A stretch of 64,000 bases of DNA from Nitrososphaerota archaeon (GCA_016200045.1 JACQFN010000021.1:52982-116981); one strand, 5' to 3'. Positions 52,318 to 61,024 are shown, numbered from the stretch's first letter. Notes: generated by a model not told the origin, from the letters alone. Made by a program: numbers and translations.

Positions 52318-52917
52318 ATGGCAGAAAAATGGAACCTCGAAGGCGACTGGATCAACTCGTGCAGTTGCGACTCAGGCTGCCCGTGCCTGTTCTACTCGGA
52401 CCCAACCACGGGACACTGCGACGCCATGGACGCCTTCCACATACGCAAGGGCAAGTATGGGAAGGTCAAGCTCGACGGCCTGAACGCCGTCATGGTCTCC
52501 AGGTCTCCAGGGAACTTCTGGAAGGGCAACTGGACCGCCGCACTCTACCTCGACAACAAGGCGACACCGGAACAAAGAGCCGCGCTCGAGACCGTCCTCG
52601 GAGGGAAGGCGGGAGGGGCACCTGCAGTCCTTGCAGGCCTAATCTCGAACCTCAAGGGCGTCAAGTACGGCTCCGTCAAGATCGACCCATCCAAGCGGTG
52701 GGCCATGGTCGACGGCGTCCTCGAATACCAGCTGAAGCCCACCGAGGGTGGAGACAAGTCGAAGCCGATAATGGTGGCCAACCATCCATTGAATCCCGAC
52801 GTGGACTCGATGAGCATGGGCGTCGGCATCAAGAGCCACTACAAGGACTTCGACATGGAATTCGACAACACCGGCAAAGACGGCAACTACGCGGGTTTCC
52901 ATTTCAAGGGACCCTAG
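52318..52917 (+). CDS. DUF1326 domain protein
   Basis: 199 aa, soluble. N-terminal motif GDWINSCSCDSGCPCLFYSDPTTGHC (about 10-34) has five closely spaced cysteines, the hallmark of DUF1326. The rest is a beta-rich domain (VMVSRSPGNFWKGNWTAALYLD; QLKPTEGG). Pairs with the DUF2182 membrane protein just upstream. Cysteine-rich N-terminus suggests metal or redox chemistry; not established. Confidence 0.88.
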   Translation: MAEKWNLEGDWINSCSCDSGCPCLFYSDPTTGHCDAMDAFHIRKGKYGKVKLDGLNAVMVSRSPGNFWKGNWTAALYLDNKATPEQRAALETVLGGKAGGAPAVLAGLISNLKGVKYGSVKIDPSKRWAMVDGVLEYQLKPTEGGDKSKPIMVANHPLNPDVDSMSMGVGIKSHYKDFDMEFDNTGKDGNYAGFHFKGP

Positions 52918-52979
52918 CTCTGCGCTAGGACCCTTTCCTTTTTCTTCCGAATGCGAACAGATCAGGCTTCGTTCATAGA

Positions 52980-53071
52980 GGCCCTGGGTGGGATTTGAAC
53001 CCACGATCGAGAGGTGTCCGCACCGGTCGTTCCACAGCCTCCTATGCTAACCATGCTGCACCACCAGGGCC
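52980..53071 (-). tRNA. tRNA-His(GTG) with a 16-nt intron
   Basis: 92 nt. The extra 5' G (G-1) paired with C73, a tRNA-His hallmark, is encoded; acceptor GCCCTGG/CCAGGGC. D-stem GTGC/GCAT; anticodon stem GGAGG/CCTCT; anticodon GTG in CTGTGG; T-arm GTGGG-TTCAAAT-CCCAC. Between position 37 and the final loop base lie about 16 extra nt (AACGACCGGTGCGGAC), the canonical archaeal intron site. CCA not encoded. Confidence 0.92.
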
Positions 53072-53129
53072 ACTGTGTGCGGCTTGCTGGCCAATGCGAC
53101 TGTTGACTTAAGATTTCTGCCGTTCGCGC

Positions 53130-53597
53130 CTAAGCGAGGGCGGCCTTGACGGCCTCGAAGTCGGGGAGTGTCCCCGGCGAATCTGCGATCCATTTGTAGA
53201 TGATCTTCCCATCCCCGTCGACAACGAAGATTGCCCGATTCGCACACACATATCCCTGGACCCCGCCCAGGTTTTGCCACACAACTCCGTACTTCTCGAT
53301 GGTCTCACGCTTGAAGTCGCACAGCAGAGGGAAAGTGATGCCGTGCTTCTCCGCGAATCCCTTCTGCGCGAACGGCGCGTCCACAGAGATTCCTATCACC
53401 GAGCCGTTCGTCTTTTCGAGTTCACCGTACATGTCCCTGAACGCGCACATCTCCTGAGTGCAGACACCGGTGAACGCTCCCGGGAAGAACGCCAGGATGG
53501 TCCTGTGCCCTTCGCTCAGGAATTCAGAAAGGCTCCGCAACTTCCTGTCATAGTCGTACAGTGAGAAGTCCGGCGCGACGTTGCCGATTTCAGGCAT
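53130..53597 (-). CDS. Peroxiredoxin (AhpC/TSA, Bcp/AhpE-like)
   Basis: 155 aa. Thiol peroxidase. The active site PGAFTGVCTQEMCAF has the peroxidatic C46 and a nearby C51. GNVAPDFSLYDYDRK and GVVWQNLGGVQGYVCANRAIFVVD are typical. ATG start about 26 nt after a minus-strand TTAAA element (plus 53620-53628), so leaderless. Confidence 0.93.
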   Translation of the reverse strand: MPEIGNVAPDFSLYDYDRKLRSLSEFLSEGHRTILAFFPGAFTGVCTQEMCAFRDMYGELEKTNGSVIGISVDAPFAQKGFAEKHGITFPLLCDFKRETIEKYGVVWQNLGGVQGYVCANRAIFVVDGDGKIIYKWIADSPGTLPDFEAVKAALA

Positions 53598-53645
53598 GTG
53601 ACCGGGCGCCGTCGGCAGCGGTTTAAGGGTTCAGTCGAAACAGGG

Positions 53646-54139
53646 TCAGGGGAGGAGCTTTTCGCTGCTGATGAGCCTGACGACAGACAGGAACAGCGTC
53701 GCTGCTACGGCAAAGATGGCCCCGGCGACAGATGCCTCGACGATAAGCCTCAGGCCTCCAAGGGCTGTTATCAGGATGAAGTCAGGAATCAGCAAGGCGA
53801 CCCCGATGCTGTCGATCGCCCTTCCCACGTCGCCCTGTTCGATCTCCCCGTAGAATCCGAGCGCCTTCGCGACCGTCATCTCCTCCGGGAGCGCCGAGAA
53901 GTGGGAAAGGTAGCCGATCTCGTGCCTCATCCTCCCTTCAGCGTAGAGGTCCTGTCCGTCCAGGTCACCTTTCCAGACATCGGCTTCAGCACGCCCGCCA
54001 CCGTCCTGAACAGGGTCGTCTTCCCAGCCCCGTTAGGCCCCAGGACGACGTAGATGGCCGGCCGCGATATCTCGAGCGAAATCGAATGGAGTATTTCGTT
54101 TCTGCCGTAGCCCGAGTTTACGTTATCCAGCTTCAGCAA
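53646..54139 (-). pseudogene. ABC transporter remnant (ATPase fused to permease tail)
   Basis: The first frame (TTG at 54139) encodes the start of an ABC ATPase: GYGRNEILHSISLEI and Walker A LGPNGAGKTTLFRTVAG, stopping at TGA 53929-53927. The next frame continues ATPase-like sequence (EIGYLSHFSALPEEMTVAKALGFYGEI), then switches without signature or Walker B motifs to two membrane helices resembling an ABC permease tail. A frameshift plus an internal deletion joining ATPase and permease genes is the simplest reading. Confidence 0.75.
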
Positions 54140-54237
54140 GTCTCTGAACAGCCCAGACTTCGCGACTTCAAGAACATTCCTTGACTTCGTTCACCGAACC
54201 GTTCATATGCGGAGGCACGCCCTTTTTCGCGACATCA

Positions 54238-55383
54238 ATGCTGCAGGCAAAGGACCAACTCTCGGCCAGGGAGCTTGAACGTTACAGCAGGCATGTCGTC
54301 CTGCCGGAAGTGGGGACCGAAGGACAGGTCAGGCTGAAGGGCTCCTCGGTCGCGATTGTGGGCGCGGGAGGCTTGGGGGTCCCAGCCGCGGTCTATCTTG
54401 CCTCGGCGGGGGTAGGCAGGATAGGTCTGTTCGACGCGGACAAGGTGGAGCTGGTCAACCTCCACAGACAGTTCCTCTATTCCGAGGACGACATCGGCCG
54501 CGGCAAGGTGGAGGTCGCCAGAAAACGGTTGATAGAGGTCAACCCGAACGTCAACGTGGATGCCCACCATGTCAGGCTGGATTCGTCGAACGCGCTGACC
54601 TTCCTGGAAGGGTACGGCGTCGTGATTGACGCGACGGATAACCTGCCGAGCAGGTACCTGGTCAACGACGCCTGCGTCCTCCTGCATAAGCCGGATGTCT
54701 ACGCGAGCGTTCTGGCCTTCGAAGGGCAGGCCTCTGTCTTCTTCCCTCCGACCGGACCTTGCTACAGGTGTCTGTTCCCGAAACCGCCTCCGCCCGAATC
54801 CGTCCGCTCATGCGAAGATGCGGGGGTGCTGGGCGTGATTCCGGGGATAATGGGGGGCCTTCAGGCTTCCCAGGCCATCGGCTTGTTGCTCGGGAAAGGG
54901 TCTCCCCTCATCGGGAGGCTGCTCGTCTTCGACGGGCTGCAGACCTCGTTCGACGAGGTGAAAGTGAAGAGGGACGAAGGCTGTGCCGTCTGCGGAACAA
55001 GCCCCTCGATACCCGGCCTTGTAGACTACGAGGAATTTTGCGGGACCAGATCCAGGGAATCTGTGGCTTTCGACATCGACCCTGTTGAACTGAAGGCGTC
55101 AATCGACCGAGGGGAGAAGCTGGTCCTTGTCGACGTGAGGGAACCGTTCGAATACGAAATCTGCCGGCTCAAGGGTTCCACCCTCATCCCCCTGGGGGAG
55201 CTCCCTTCCAGGCTCGGCGAGCTCGACCAGGATGCGGAACTCGTCGTGTACTGCCACACAGGGGTGAGGAGCGTCACCGGGACGCAGTTCCTCAGAGACT
55301 CGGGGTACAAGAAGGCGCGCAATCTGAAGGGCGGAGTCGACGCGTGGGCAAGACTGGTCGACCGCAAGATGCGGAGATACTGA
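54238..55383 (+). CDS. moeB: MoeB/ThiF-like E1 adenylyltransferase fused to rhodanese
   Basis: 381 aa from MLQAKDQLS; the frame is open 19 codons upstream. Activates a ubiquitin-like sulfur carrier by adenylation. ERYSRHVVLPEVGTEGQVRLKGSSVAIVGAGGLGVPAAVYLA is the E1-like nucleotide site; zinc pairs CYRC and CAVC. A C-terminal rhodanese domain (about 280-381) has the active cysteine in VVYCHTGVRS. The fusion suits sulfur transfer to MoaD/ThiS/SAMP-type carriers for molybdopterin, thiamine or tRNA thiolation. Confidence 0.92.
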   Translation: MLQAKDQLSARELERYSRHVVLPEVGTEGQVRLKGSSVAIVGAGGLGVPAAVYLASAGVGRIGLFDADKVELVNLHRQFLYSEDDIGRGKVEVARKRLIEVNPNVNVDAHHVRLDSSNALTFLEGYGVVIDATDNLPSRYLVNDACVLLHKPDVYASVLAFEGQASVFFPPTGPCYRCLFPKPPPPESVRSCEDAGVLGVIPGIMGGLQASQAIGLLLGKGSPLIGRLLVFDGLQTSFDEVKVKRDEGCAVCGTSPSIPGLVDYEEFCGTRSRESVAFDIDPVELKASIDRGEKLVLVDVREPFEYEICRLKGSTLIPLGELPSRLGELDQDAELVVYCHTGVRSVTGTQFLRDSGYKKARNLKGGVDAWARLVDRKMRRY

Positions 55384-55419
55384 CGACTCAATAACCTCAC
55401 TTTCCGCGGCGCTCCGCCG

Positions 55420-56430
55420 TTGTCATTCGATTTTTCGATCTACCTTTCGCTGGCCTTCCTCTTCGGAATCGCAGCCCAGTTCAGGGCGATGGACGGGTAC
55501 ACATTCCTGAGAGGACTGATCGCATCGGCCGAAAGGAAGGTCGGGATTCTCTACGCCGTGGTGATAGTGACGTCGGTCTTCTCCCCATTCATCCTCAACG
55601 ACGTCACGATAATCATACTGACCCCGGTAATCATCAGGTACGCGAAACAATTCGACGTGGACCCTGCGCCCCTACTGGTCGCCGAGATCACATTCACGAA
55701 CATCTCCAGTTCGCTTACCCCGATAGGGAACCCACAGAACATCCTTGTCTGGTCGGCGTCGGGCATCTCGTTCTTCGGGTTCGTGCTGGGCACCTGGTTC
55801 CCAGTCCTCGTCTCAGCGGTGATATCATCCTTGGCTCTGTTGCCCTTTGCCCTTAGAGAGGGCGGGTCCAGAGAGATCCCAGACACCCAGGCATCAAGAC
55901 GTCCAGCCTTCTACCTGGGCGCCGTCGCCGTGACAGTGGTCGTCGCAGACCTTGCGGGCCTCCCTCCATATGACTCCCTTGCGTTCAGTTTTTTCATAGG
56001 GTTCGCTCTCAACCTCGGCTCGATCCGACAGGTCGTCCAGGAGTACGACTTCCGGAGCCTCCTCACCCTGTACGCTTTCGTCGCTTCCATCTCGGTCTTC
56101 TCGTACGTGGCCATGCCCGCGGTCGTGTCGCTGGCTTCTCCTGTAGCCAGCGGCGCACAGCCCTACTCCGCCCTTTTCTTCGCCGGCGTCTCGAACCTAA
56201 TCAGCAATGTCCCTGCGACGCAGCTGGTGTTGAACGCCTTCCCGGTCACTCCGCTGCTTGCTCCGAAAATCGCGGTGGAGGCGGGACTCGCAGGGAATCT
56301 CGGGCCGATAGCGTCTTTTGCGAACCTCCTGGCCCTGCAGATGGCGAGGCGGTCGGGTTGCCCGGTAAGGAAGACGATAATCCTGCAATCAGCAATAGGC
56401 CTTCTGTCGTTCCTCCCCGTCTTCATTTGA
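55420..56430 (+). CDS. ArsB/NhaD-type ion permease
   Basis: 336 aa, about nine to ten membrane helices. ITFTNISSSLTPIGNPQNILV (about 90-110) and GVSNLISNVPATQLVL (about 257-272) are the duplicated hairpin signatures of the ion transporter (DASS/ArsB/NhaD) superfamily. Shorter than the usual 420 aa because the N-terminal helix or two appear absent. TTG start, CAATAACC about 28 nt upstream. Substrate (arsenite, Na+, dicarboxylate) undetermined. Confidence 0.83.
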   Translation: MSFDFSIYLSLAFLFGIAAQFRAMDGYTFLRGLIASAERKVGILYAVVIVTSVFSPFILNDVTIIILTPVIIRYAKQFDVDPAPLLVAEITFTNISSSLTPIGNPQNILVWSASGISFFGFVLGTWFPVLVSAVISSLALLPFALREGGSREIPDTQASRRPAFYLGAVAVTVVVADLAGLPPYDSLAFSFFIGFALNLGSIRQVVQEYDFRSLLTLYAFVASISVFSYVAMPAVVSLASPVASGAQPYSALFFAGVSNLISNVPATQLVLNAFPVTPLLAPKIAVEAGLAGNLGPIASFANLLALQMARRSGCPVRKTIILQSAIGLLSFLPVFI

Positions 56431-56546
56431 GGTCTTCTTTGAAAGCCTCTCGGGAAAGACTGACCATGGACCTGGAAGGGCACAACAGAGCCGAGACTGA
56501 CAAATGCCTAAGATACTGAAAGCCACCATGCCTGGACTGGATTGGA

Positions 56547-57467
56547 TTGGACGCCAAGGACGTAAGGATCTTCTGCGACATCGCGTTTAGAGACCTCAGC
56601 TACAGCGCCAGCGTCCAGAGGCACGTCAGCCCCTCCGAGATAGGAAGGAAGCTCGGGCTTTACGAGAAGACCGTGCGTTACAGGATAAAGAAGATGGAGG
56701 AAGACGGTTTCATCAAGTACTATCAGGCGCTGCCCAGCCTGTCGCTCTTCGGATACGGGTCCATCACGGTCTACCGCTTCGAAGCTTTGAACCTGGCGAC
56801 AAAGCAGAGGGTCGTCGAGAGCACTCAGAAGATTCAGAACGTGGTCGAAGTCGGCGATTACATCGGCCCATTTGCTTCGGTCGACATCGCGGGCACGACC
56901 GATGACGATGCCAAAGCAACAGCGGACAAGATAGCCGGAAGGTTCGAACTCACCCAGCTGAACCTGGGGACGCGGCCGATAAGGGACCCTCACGACACAC
57001 TGGACCGCCTGGACTGGCAGATCGTACAGGGGCTCAGGTATGACGCCCGGAAGACCACCACAGAACTTTCGGAAGACCTTTCCATAACGCCGAGGATGGC
57101 GGAGTACAGGATCAACAAGCTTCTCGACTCGGGAGCCCTGCTCATCAGGGCGGTGGTCAACATCCAGAAACAGGCCGGTCTTGTCTTCTACGAAGTGGAA
57201 CTCTCGGTGGACGAGGCGAGGAGGAGTCCCATAATCGCAATACTCCAGGATCAATACGGAGAGAAGCTCTGGTCGGTCAACTCGCCTTCTCCCGGTCTGA
57301 TCCTCGTGAATCTATTTGGGTTCACGCTGGCCGAGCCCGAGGAATCAGCACTATCGGCGTTGAAGATAGAGGGTGTCAAGTACTGTCGGCTGTTCATGCT
57401 CAAGGAAGTGCTCGAGCCCAAGCGACCCAACTGGCTGGACACCCTCATAGCGCAGAAAGTGGACTAG
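56547..57467 (+). CDS. Double winged-helix Lrp/AsnC-like regulator
   Basis: 306 aa, TTG start. Two helix-turn-helix units, SPSEIGRKLGLYEKTVRYRIKKMEEDGFIKYYQALP (about 28-63) and TTELSEDLSITPRMAEYRINKLLDSGALLIRAVV (about 171-204), each followed by a beta-rich effector-like region. This tandem form is seen in TACK archaea. Target unknown; it sits between the permease and a DUF1059 gene. A CTGGATTGGATTGGA direct repeat precedes the start. Confidence 0.8.
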   Translation: MDAKDVRIFCDIAFRDLSYSASVQRHVSPSEIGRKLGLYEKTVRYRIKKMEEDGFIKYYQALPSLSLFGYGSITVYRFEALNLATKQRVVESTQKIQNVVEVGDYIGPFASVDIAGTTDDDAKATADKIAGRFELTQLNLGTRPIRDPHDTLDRLDWQIVQGLRYDARKTTTELSEDLSITPRMAEYRINKLLDSGALLIRAVVNIQKQAGLVFYEVELSVDEARRSPIIAILQDQYGEKLWSVNSPSPGLILVNLFGFTLAEPEESALSALKIEGVKYCRLFMLKEVLEPKRPNWLDTLIAQKVD

Positions 57468-57619
57468 ACGTTCTTCACGGTCGCCCTGATCTCTGCCTCG
57501 TTCACCGCAGTCTCCGGATGGATGTCGTGAAGGTGAATGAGGATGTGCTTTATCGCCTGATCCTCCCCCTGGGGGGAGATGACCGTCCAACCGCAAGGAC
57601 AGGTAATCATCTTGGCCAT
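57464..57619 (-). CDS. DUF1059-like small protein
   Basis: 51 aa. MAKMITCPCGWTVISPQGEDQAIKHILIHLHDIHPE shows the Cys-x-Cys-Gly-W and His-rich pattern of DUF1059 proteins, a probable small metal-binding fold. ATG start about 26 nt after a minus-strand TATA (CATAAATAAC, plus 57640-57649), so leaderless. Four-base overlap with the convergent regulator gene. Confidence 0.8.
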   Translation of the reverse strand: MAKMITCPCGWTVISPQGEDQAIKHILIHLHDIHPETAVNEAEIRATVKNV

Positions 57620-57711
57620 ACGCTGTCCAGGGAAGTCCCGTTATTTATGTCGGGACCCGGGTCTCAGAAGTCAGTTGTGTAGGTTTCGGGCGTGCTCCTC
57701 CCGCGCGCGTT

Positions 57712-58143
57712 ATGTCGTTCGACAGGCAGCTGGTGCCCATGGAAAAAGAACTCCTCTTCGAAGGAAAGGTCAACACAACCTCAACTAACATCAGGGAATT
57801 CAGTGCACAAGGCGCCAAGCTAGAAGTCACCCTCGTTGGCAAGATCACCGGAAAGGTGTCGGGGCTCATCATGACGACCCACAACGCCCTCATGAAGCCT
57901 GACGGTACGGTGGACGCCGACCTCAGGTCAATCGTCTTCAGCAACGGCGAACCAGTCTTCATATGGGGAAAGGCTACGGCGAAAGGCGTCGACCCAACTC
58001 CCATACTGAGGATCGAGGAAAACCTCACGTTCCAAACACCATCTCAGAGGCTTGCGTACCTGAACAACACGAAGGGCTGGGCTGAAGGCCTAGACAACTT
58101 CGCAACAGGCGAATACAATTTCAAGGTCTACGCTGTCAAGTAG
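57712..58143 (+). CDS. Unknown beta-rich protein
   Basis: 143 aa, ATG start, soluble, with alternating beta-type segments (LLFEGKVNTTSTNIREFSAQGAKLEVTLVGKITG; GKATAKGVDPTPILRIEENLTFQT). It could be a lipocalin/allene-oxide-cyclase-like barrel such as DUF3237, but I do not recognise it. Followed 41 bp later by nrtS. Confidence 0.65.
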   Translation: MSFDRQLVPMEKELLFEGKVNTTSTNIREFSAQGAKLEVTLVGKITGKVSGLIMTTHNALMKPDGTVDADLRSIVFSNGEPVFIWGKATAKGVDPTPILRIEENLTFQTPSQRLAYLNNTKGWAEGLDNFATGEYNFKVYAVK

Positions 58144-58184
58144 GACGGCGTGGACCCTTCCCCGTTTTTCTGGAGGTGATGCGA

Positions 58185-58397
58185 GTGATTTGCTACACAC
58201 GTGGTGATCTCAAACGGGCCCTTCTGCTCTGCGGAATCGTCGGCACCTGGCTGGTCGCCATCAATCAGGGAAGCGAGCTGGCCGCCGGCAGGCTCACGGA
58301 CCTGCTCTACATCAGGATCGCACTTGACTATTCGACCCCCTTTGCGGTCTCCAGCCTGACCGGAGTCATGCGGAACTGGGGCGAGAAAAATCCGTGA
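58185..58397 (+). CDS. nrtS: NrtS-like small membrane protein
   Basis: 70 aa. Two membrane helices: LKRALLLCGIVGTWLVAINQGSELAAG and IRIALDYSTPFAVSSLTGVM, matching the NrtS nitrate/nitrite transporter family (INQG then a second helix with Y-x-x-P). The GTG at 58185 is the best start because a perfect GGAGGTGA ends 5 nt upstream; earlier GTG/ATG codons lie inside that site. Nitrate/nitrite transport is from the family name only. Confidence 0.75.
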   Translation: MICYTRGDLKRALLLCGIVGTWLVAINQGSELAAGRLTDLLYIRIALDYSTPFAVSSLTGVMRNWGEKNP

Positions 58398-58454
58398 CCC
58401 GTACAGCATCTCTGACAAAAAAGAGACTTCAGGCCCCACAAAGGGCCCGAAATC

Positions 58455-58841
58455 CTAACGCGGCATCGTTGCCTGCCAGAGGCCGATGACGTTCCCTTCG
58501 GTGTCCTGGAAGTAGGCAGCGAAGCCTATGCTCCCCACCGGGGATTTCTTCCCGGTGACCTTGCCTCCGAGGCTCTCCACGTTCTTGAGTGCCGCGTCAA
58601 TGTCGGCCACGTTGATTGTGACCGTGACTGCGTCCGGGGCGGTCTTGCCCTTAAGCCCCAGTCCCCCGTTGATCGCACCCGGTGCGGTGGGTCGGCCTTC
58701 CTTGTCGGACATGGTGGTGCCCACGGTCCAGTACTCAAAGCCAGGGTACTGGTCGAATGTCCAGCCGAAGGCCTTGCTGTAGAACGCGGACGCCCGCTTG
58801 ACGTCCATGGCAGGGATTTCGAAGTGCACTATCGAATCCAT
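58455..58841 (-). CDS. VOC (glyoxalase/bleomycin-resistance) family protein
   Basis: 128 aa. IVHFEIPAMDVKRASAFYSKAFGWTF and FAAYFQDTEGNVIGLWQ are typical of the two beta-alpha-beta-beta-beta halves. ATG start about 26 nt after minus-strand TTAAATAT (plus 58861-58871), so leaderless. Substrate unknown. Confidence 0.88.
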   Translation of the reverse strand: MDSIVHFEIPAMDVKRASAFYSKAFGWTFDQYPGFEYWTVGTTMSDKEGRPTAPGAINGGLGLKGKTAPDAVTVTINVADIDAALKNVESLGGKVTGKKSPVGSIGFAAYFQDTEGNVIGLWQATMPR

Positions 58842-58923
58842 GGTCAGGCCGGACGGACGGCGATATTTAAGCCGAGCCGCAACCGATGACAGATTTCATG
58901 TGTTCCGAATGAAACTGTTGTCG

Positions 58924-59364
58924 CTAGCCCACTTTACCCTCGTCTAACCACTTCGATAGTTCGTGCTGCAATTCGTGATAATTCTCATGCGCGTGATGGC
59001 TCAGCGACTTCGCCTCGTCAATGTCGTTGCGCACTAGGGCTTTCTCGAGCCCCGAAAGCTGTTCCTTGAGCTGCTTCGCGAGCGGCTTCAGGCTCTCAGG
59101 ATAAAGGTCGGGCGAGGCCATCTCGATTGACCTCTTGATTACTGGGACGTATCTCGGGTCGATCTTGCCTTCCGAGAGGTTCTCGTCCATCTGATGGAAC
59201 TCGACGTAGTCCAGAGCCTTCATCGCGAACCTGGCGACCATTCTCGACATGGCGTCTGTCAGCATCTTCAATTCGTCACGCGGAATCCCATTTGACGAAA
59301 GCTTGCCGATGATCCCGGAGACTGTCTGTGCATCTTCGACAATAGCTTCGTTATCGCTGGACAA
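58924..59364 (-). CDS. Helical protein, function unknown
   Basis: 146 aa, ATG start, almost all alpha-helical (long amphipathic stretches ELKMLTDAMSRMVARFAMKALDYVEFHQ and LAKQLKEQLSGLEKALVRNDI). Histidines in SHHAHENYHELQHELSKW could bind a metal, as in four-helix bundles; speculative. TAATTGT on minus about 30 nt upstream is the likely TATA. Confidence 0.65.
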   Translation of the reverse strand: MSSDNEAIVEDAQTVSGIIGKLSSNGIPRDELKMLTDAMSRMVARFAMKALDYVEFHQMDENLSEGKIDPRYVPVIKRSIEMASPDLYPESLKPLAKQLKEQLSGLEKALVRNDIDEAKSLSHHAHENYHELQHELSKWLDEGKVG

Positions 59365-59407
59365 GAAACAGGCTCCTGGTGTTTCTGGGAAATGACAATT
59401 ACGCTAC

Positions 59408-59608
59408 TTACGTCTTGTTACGGCCGCTCTTGGACCGGGCCTCCCGTATCTTCGTCTTGACGCGCTGGTTTATCCAATCATCGTAGTAGTCTGTCCCATG
59501 CTTCTCGGGACGAGGCTGCTTCCTAGGGTTGACGTTCTGGGCCTTTAACCACAATTCGTATGCGTCGACCGGTAGCTTCGTCTTGTCTATCTTGGAAGAT
59601 TCTCTCAT
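59408..59608 (-). CDS. Small basic protein, function unknown
   Basis: 66 aa, ATG start, Lys/Arg-rich (KIREARSKSGRNKT at the end), with a WLKAQN and YYDDWINQRVKTKI core. Possibly nucleic-acid binding. Immediately upstream of the 146-aa gene (43 bp), perhaps one transcript. Confidence 0.55.
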   Translation of the reverse strand: MRESSKIDKTKLPVDAYELWLKAQNVNPRKQPRPEKHGTDYYDDWINQRVKTKIREARSKSGRNKT

Positions 59609-59723
59609 GACTATCGCTGACCGGCAGTGCTTTTGCCCCTTATTAGCATGGCATGCTTCATCGCTTCACGCCGCCAAAACAGGAATGCAAGCGCCTTAAT
59701 AGGGCCGAGAACCTTCACAGACC

Positions 59724-59873
59724 GTGAATCAATCACCAGTCCAACAATCCCCGAACATTCCCAGGATGTGCCCGAGTTGCGGGAAGGTTTTACGCCTCTA
59801 CAGGACGCCACGGGGCCTCAGGTGTGAGGACTGCGTCAAAAAGATGGACTCTTCCGGCCTAGGCTTTAGGTAA
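59724..59873 (+). CDS. Very small zinc-ribbon protein
   Basis: 49 aa from the GTG at 59724. Two CxxC pairs (CPSCGK and CEDC) 20 residues apart make a zinc ribbon. A TATA-like CCTTAATAGG (59694-59703) lies about 26 nt before the GTG, fitting the leaderless rule; the internal ATG at 59766 would give 35 aa and keep both pairs. Directly upstream of hflX (25 bp). Confidence 0.6.
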   Translation: MNQSPVQQSPNIPRMCPSCGKVLRLYRTPRGLRCEDCVKKMDSSGLGFR

Positions 59874-59898
59874 CCCCGGCTAGGGCGGGCGTAGCGAC

Positions 59899-60981
59899 AT
59901 GAAGGCGACCATCGTCACCTACCCTGATGAATTCGCGAAGCAGGAGATTCAGGAACTTGCAAGGGCGGGGGGCTATTCGGTGGCTGCGGTCGTCACTCAG
60001 AGGCAGGTGGTGAAATCAGAATTCGGGGTGGGGGTCGGAAAGGCGGAGGAGCTCTTCCAGATGGTCACCGAAAACGGGTCGGACACCCTTATTGTGGACG
60101 AGAGCCTCACTTCGTCGCAGGCCAACAACCTCGCAAAGCACACCCATGTCGAAGTAGTCGACCGCGAGAGGCTGATCCTCAACATCTTCGCACTCCGCGC
60201 CAAGACGACAGAGGCGAAGCTGCAGGTCCAGCTCGCAGAGCTCCGGTACGAGCTTCCGCGCGCAAGGGACGCCGTCCGCTACTCGGTCAGGGGAGAGAGA
60301 GCCGGCTTCTCCGGGATGGGTGAGACGGCGGTCGACATCAAGTTCAGGGCGCTCAAGCGCCGCATGGTCACTCTCAGGCAAAAGCTCGCCGGGGCCGAGT
60401 CAAGCAGGACACTCCAGAGAAAGGAACGCCTGAAGACGAGCGACGCCCTCGTGTCGTTCGCAGGCTACACCAGCAGCGGGAAGACCACCCTTTTCAACAG
60501 GCTGGCCTCGGAGGCCAAGGAAGAATCCCCCGCCCTCTTCACCACGCTTACTACGACGACCAGGGCGATTACCGGGCCGGGCTCGAAAAGGAGGGTGATG
60601 CTCTCCGACACGGTCGGGTTCATTTCGAGGCTCCCTACCTACCTGATAGAATCGTTCAAGTCGACCTTGGAGGAGTTGACAATCGCCGACCTCGTGCTCC
60701 TGGTCATCGACGCAAGCGAGAAACCCGAGAGCGTCGCGATAAAGTTCGCGAGCTGCAAGGACACGCTGGGAGAGCTGGCGGTCGACCCGAAGAAGGTGCT
60801 GCTGGTCCTCAACAAGGTGGACCTCCTGCCGGGAAGGACCGGGGAGGGGGTGCCGGACGGCCTCTACGAAGGGTTTCCTACGGTCAGGACCTCGGCGACA
60901 CGGGGTGACGGGATGCGCCAGCTGAGAAATCGGATATTCGAGCTGACCCAGGACAGGAAGGCCCGCGCCTACCACCGGTAG
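59899..60981 (+). CDS. hflX: HflX-family GTPase
   Basis: 360 aa. Ribosome-associated GTPase. N-terminal HflX domain with SEFGVGVGKAEEL and TLIVDESLTSSQANNL; LRYELPRARD and RGERAGFSGMGE linker motifs. G-domain: GYTSSGKTTLFN (about 189-200), DTVGFISRLP and NKVDL. Somewhat short C-terminus as in archaeal members. ATG start. Confidence 0.92.
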   Translation: MKATIVTYPDEFAKQEIQELARAGGYSVAAVVTQRQVVKSEFGVGVGKAEELFQMVTENGSDTLIVDESLTSSQANNLAKHTHVEVVDRERLILNIFALRAKTTEAKLQVQLAELRYELPRARDAVRYSVRGERAGFSGMGETAVDIKFRALKRRMVTLRQKLAGAESSRTLQRKERLKTSDALVSFAGYTSSGKTTLFNRLASEAKEESPALFTTLTTTTRAITGPGSKRRVMLSDTVGFISRLPTYLIESFKSTLEELTIADLVLLVIDASEKPESVAIKFASCKDTLGELAVDPKKVLLVLNKVDLLPGRTGEGVPDGLYEGFPTVRTSATRGDGMRQLRNRIFELTQDRKARAYHR

Positions 60982-61016
60982 CCGGAACGGTTCTTTCATG
61001 AGAGAAAACTCCGCCA

Positions 61017-61024
61017 TTTATATA
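61017..61024 (+). promoter_or_regulatory. TATA box for tfb2
   Basis: TTTATATAC about 60 nt before the ATG at 61079, giving a transcript start near 61045 and a leader of about 35 nt, longer than most in this window. Confidence 0.6.
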
